Shown: positions 61,900 to 64,000 of the stretch, piece by piece | Numbering within the stretch: the stretch's first letter is position 1 | How the letters are laid out: every line of letters starts with the position of its first letter | NCBI RefSeq assembly: GCF_046098205.1 | Contig: NZ_JBJURJ010000001.1 | Location: 434,001-498,000, forward strand | Direction: 5' to 3' | Origin: Paenibacillus_AR mesotrionivorans | GTDB taxonomy: Bacteria > Bacillota > Bacilli > Paenibacillales > NBRC-103111 | Length of the DNA: 64,000 nt | Notes under the pieces: model-generated | What the model was told of the DNA's origin: nothing | Databases searched by the model: none | Seen by the model: only the letters and a program-made list of their open reading frames with translations | Translations under genes and position numbers: made by a program

Positions 61900-62490
61900 T
61901 TATTTGCGAATATGGCGGAGAAGCGTAAACATGCGGTCCTTCCACTTCTTCAACGGGCTTCTGTAGTCCGGCAGCAGCACCAGTCCGCTTCTTGAGGCAA
62001 TTTCTTGAACCACGTCATCTATGCTGAGTTGATCGGTCATAATTTTCTCTTCCGTGATATGGTGGGTAAACGCATACAGGCAGCGGTCAATCTGCGCCTT
62101 GGCCCAGGTTTCGCCCCTCTGGAGCCGTTTGTTCAGACGCTTCTCCAGAACCGGCCGTTCCGCAGACAGGATATAGTGTTGGACCTCAAACCCTTCCCGC
62201 CGCAGCCTGCCGATGATTTCGTCGAAATATTCCGGGTGGGTTACCGTCATGGGGGCAATGATCACCCCGTCAAACCTTCCCGCCAGGTCCTTCAGCATCT
62301 CATAATTGAACAGCCGCCACTGGGGATAATCCTGAAAATCCTTCATCCGCAGCCGGCGCGGCATATTCTTAAACAGGAAATAACCGATATTCTCCGGGTC
62401 ATACACGAATGAACCCGGCAGCCGCCGGTGCAATTCATAGGCACTGGTCGTTTTGCCGGAGCCGAAGGCCCCGTTTATCCAAAGAATCAT
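61900..62490 (-). CDS. tmrB: TmrB-like P-loop protein
   Basis: A 196-residue ATP-binding protein very close in pattern to B. subtilis TmrB (197), the tunicamycin resistance protein: start MILWINGAFGSGKTTSAYEL (P-loop residues 7-14), YDPENIGYFL, DFQDYPQWRLFNYEMLKDL, PMTVTHPEYFDEIIGRLR, QIDRC and the basic C-terminal helix (KKWKDRMFTLLRHIRK) that would bind the membrane. Resistance to tunicamycin in this organism is inferred. Confidence 0.8.
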   Translation of the reverse strand: MILWINGAFGSGKTTSAYELHRRLPGSFVYDPENIGYFLFKNMPRRLRMKDFQDYPQWRLFNYEMLKDLAGRFDGVIIAPMTVTHPEYFDEIIGRLRREGFEVQHYILSAERPVLEKRLNKRLQRGETWAKAQIDRCLYAFTHHITEEKIMTDQLSIDDVVQEIASRSGLVLLPDYRSPLKKWKDRMFTLLRHIRK

Positions 62491-62575
62491 ATAGTAGATT
62501 TTTCCTTCCCCTGCCCATAAGCGGATATGAATGAATCGCTGTCAGTATACTCCGTCCGGGATAAATTTTCCAGGA

Positions 62576-62610
62576 ATAAAAAGAAAGAACCCGCTACCGG
62601 AGCCGGGTTC
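62576..62610 (-). terminator. Terminator after the glycosidase gene
   Basis: GAACCCG pairs with CGGGTTC (inner GCTCCGGTAG loop), followed on the minus strand by TTTCTTTTT. It lies about 10 bases after the stop codon. Confidence 0.9.
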
Positions 62611-62619
62611 ATATCTACT

Positions 62620-64000
62620 CTAAACGGCCTGTCCACCCCGTACCAAAAGCACCCAATCCCCTCCACCCGGCGAAATCATCACCGGCTTGCTACCGTCAGC
62701 TTCGATCCACTGCCCTGTGGAGGGATTGTACCAGGCGGAGACTGCGTTTGCCAGGACATACGCGGGTAGTGCTACAGAAGCCGGTTCACATGACGGTGCT
62801 GCCAGTTCGTCGGTATAGAGACCATCGAAGCCGTCCGGCGCATGGCCCTCATACTGGTCGGGATTGGCCAGATAGATGATCCACGTGCAGCCCGCTTGGT
62901 CCCTGCATGCCTTCCACCGCAACGGATCAGCACCGGCCGCCCCATCATCCGGGATCATACCCGCCAGAGACAGACCGGTCTCCCGGAAGAAGCGGTGAAT
63001 ATGGACGAAGTCATGGGCTCCCTCCGACAGCTTACCGTCCCCGCAGGCTTTGAAATACCCCTGCATGCCGCACAAGTCTCCATCATAAGCATCCCATGTG
63101 CGCAAGCCTCCATAAGTGGCGTGGCCTCCGGACAACAGCGACGCCCACATAAGACGGCGGAAGAAGTACCGCGGATGACATGGGGCCCGCCAGGATTCAT
63201 AACGATCCTCATCCAGCACAGCGGGCTGCGCGGATAGAGAGCGGTAGTGGAGCAAGGCCGCACCGTCCACCTGACCCAAATCCTCCAGCGTAATCAGGTC
63301 CGACCAGGGAGCATCCAGGAAGGAGTAGCCGGAGAAACGGCTTTGGTGATTGGTCCGTAGCGTTCCCCACGGCTCCATTACGGCGGAGTCCCCGCCAACC
63401 CTGTTAATGGACGTTTTAAGCCGGTCGGCCATTTCCATTTCCCGCTCCTGTCCTGCCCGCTCCGACTTGCCCGAGAAACTGCTTTCCAGCTGCAGATCAT
63501 TGGAGAAGCACCACTGCACATTGGAATAGGCGGAGAAGCGGGCGATAGCATTCTTCAGAATCAGCCGGGCGCCCTCCTCCCCCTCGCCATAATTCAGCAC
63601 CTCCTCCAGGTCCTCGCCGAAGGGAATAAGCTGGAGCATCACCCTGGGATAGCGGCTCCAGGCATAGGCCAACCTGCGGTCCATTTCCTGCCAATATGCC
63701 AGATTCAGCCGCTTTCGATTATGCTCCAGCAGATTCTTGACATCGCTGCGTCCCAGACTGAACCAGGTGCGGATTTTGGTGAAGCCGCAGGCAGCGGCCT
63801 GATCGAGATATTCCTGCCACCCAGCTTCCGCAGACGCCAGATAACGGTATCCCGTATCGCCGATGTGAAGAAACCATTCCCCATTGTCATAAGCAAACTG
63901 ATAAGGGTCCCGCGGGTGTATCCGCAGCTTTCCCGGCAGAAGTGAGGGATGCACTGCGAACTCTCCCGCCTGTCCGTCCATATCCGGGTGGCTGGACAAA
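62620..64000 (-). CDS. DUF4038-type (apiosidase-like) glycoside hydrolase, N-terminus possibly cut
   Basis: At least 459 residues. The conserved start of the catalytic barrel is visible (PYQFAYDNGEWFLHIGDTGYRYLA) and the substrate-side motifs (NVQWCFSNDLQLE, PRYFFRRLMWASLLSGGHATYG), then a small C-terminal beta-domain (WYNPSTGQWIEADGSKPVMI). This matches DUF4038/putative collagen-binding C-terminal proteins, close to GH140-like enzymes that act on plant pectin side chains. The frame stays open to the edge with only a weak TTG at 63999, so more residues may precede. Glu/Asp catalytic residues were not assigned. Confidence 0.75.
   Translation of the reverse strand, partial: LSSHPDMDGQAGEFAVHPSLLPGKLRIHPRDPYQFAYDNGEWFLHIGDTGYRYLASAEAGWQEYLDQAAACGFTKIRTWFSLGRSDVKNLLEHNRKRLNLAYWQEMDRRLAYAWSRYPRVMLQLIPFGEDLEEVLNYGEGEEGARLILKNAIARFSAYSNVQWCFSNDLQLESSFSGKSERAGQEREMEMADRLKTSINRVGGDSAVMEPWGTLRTNHQSRFSGYSFLDAPWSDLITLEDLGQVDGAALLHYRSLSAQPAVLDEDRYESWRAPCHPRYFFRRLMWASLLSGGHATYGGLRTWDAYDGDLCGMQGYFKACGDGKLSEGAHDFVHIHRFFRETGLSLAGMIPDDGAAGADPLRWKACRDQAGCTWIIYLANPDQYEGHAPDGFDGLYTDELAAPSCEPASVALPAYVLANAVSAWYNPSTGQWIEADGSKPVMISPGGGDWVLLVRGGQAV

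Noticed and set aside
1..64000. CRISPR array, transposase or prophage genes
   Set aside because: No regularly spaced repeats and no such proteins seen in any frame.

Overview
The window comes from a moderately GC-rich, flagellated, Gram-positive Firmicute, most likely Paenibacillus or a close relative. The gene order closely follows the Bacillus subtilis chromosome from sucCD to rimP. Shine-Dalgarno sites are strong (GGAGG type), GTG and TTG starts are common, and the gene set (PolC, CodY, short hook FlgE, FliY, CheC/CheD, SigD, a SwrB-like protein) is typical of Bacilli. Almost everything is on the minus strand, so the regions below are listed from high to low coordinates, in the direction of transcription. 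Region 1 (64000-57100) is accessory. It holds an edge-truncated DUF4038-type glycosidase, a TmrB-like P-loop protein, a small STAS-like protein, a ComM/YifB AAA+ ATPase and a DUF2935 protein on the plus strand, a probable structured small RNA with its own promoter and terminator, a divergent tRNA-Phe, an odd tRNA-like gene with candidate anticodon ACG, a 41-residue ArfA-like ribosome-rescue candidate just behind them, and a zinc-ribbon protein. Region 2 (57000-46600) is housekeeping: sucC-sucD, dprA, topA, trmFO, hslV-hslU-codY. The xerC/codV gene expected between trmFO and hslV is absent; about 560 bp of non-coding DNA with repeats lies there instead. Region 3 (46370-15090) is one complete fla/che operon: flgB-flgC-fliE-F-G-H-I-J-ylxF/motE-fliK-flgD-(hook-associated gene)-flgE-swrD-fliL-M-Y-cheY-fliO-P-Q-R-flhB-A-F-G-cheB-A-W-C-D-(membrane protein)-sigD-(FapA/DUF342)-(small protein)-swrB-like-(MltG/YceG-like). 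It ends in a good terminator at about 15.1 kb. It encodes the basal body, rod and hook, type III export, C-ring, adaptation and signal-termination enzymes, and the sigma factor for late flagellar genes. The hook gene flgE is bracketed by two strong RNA stem-loops. Region 4 (15060-1520) is rpsB-tsf, then pyrH-frr-uppS-cdsA-dxr-rseP-proS, then polC, covering translation, lipid and isoprenoid synthesis, and replication. ProS is the short archaeal/eukaryotic type rather than the bacterial editing type. Region 5 (1500-1): between polC and the edge-truncated rimP sits a divergent two-gene cassette, a MarR regulator and a DUF2798 membrane protein, with a palindrome over the shared promoter; it interrupts a normally tight polC-rimP junction. 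The most unusual locus is 57.8-58.8 kb, where two atypical tRNA genes, an ArfA-like small ORF and a candidate small RNA lie together. No CRISPR array, insertion sequence or prophage gene was seen.
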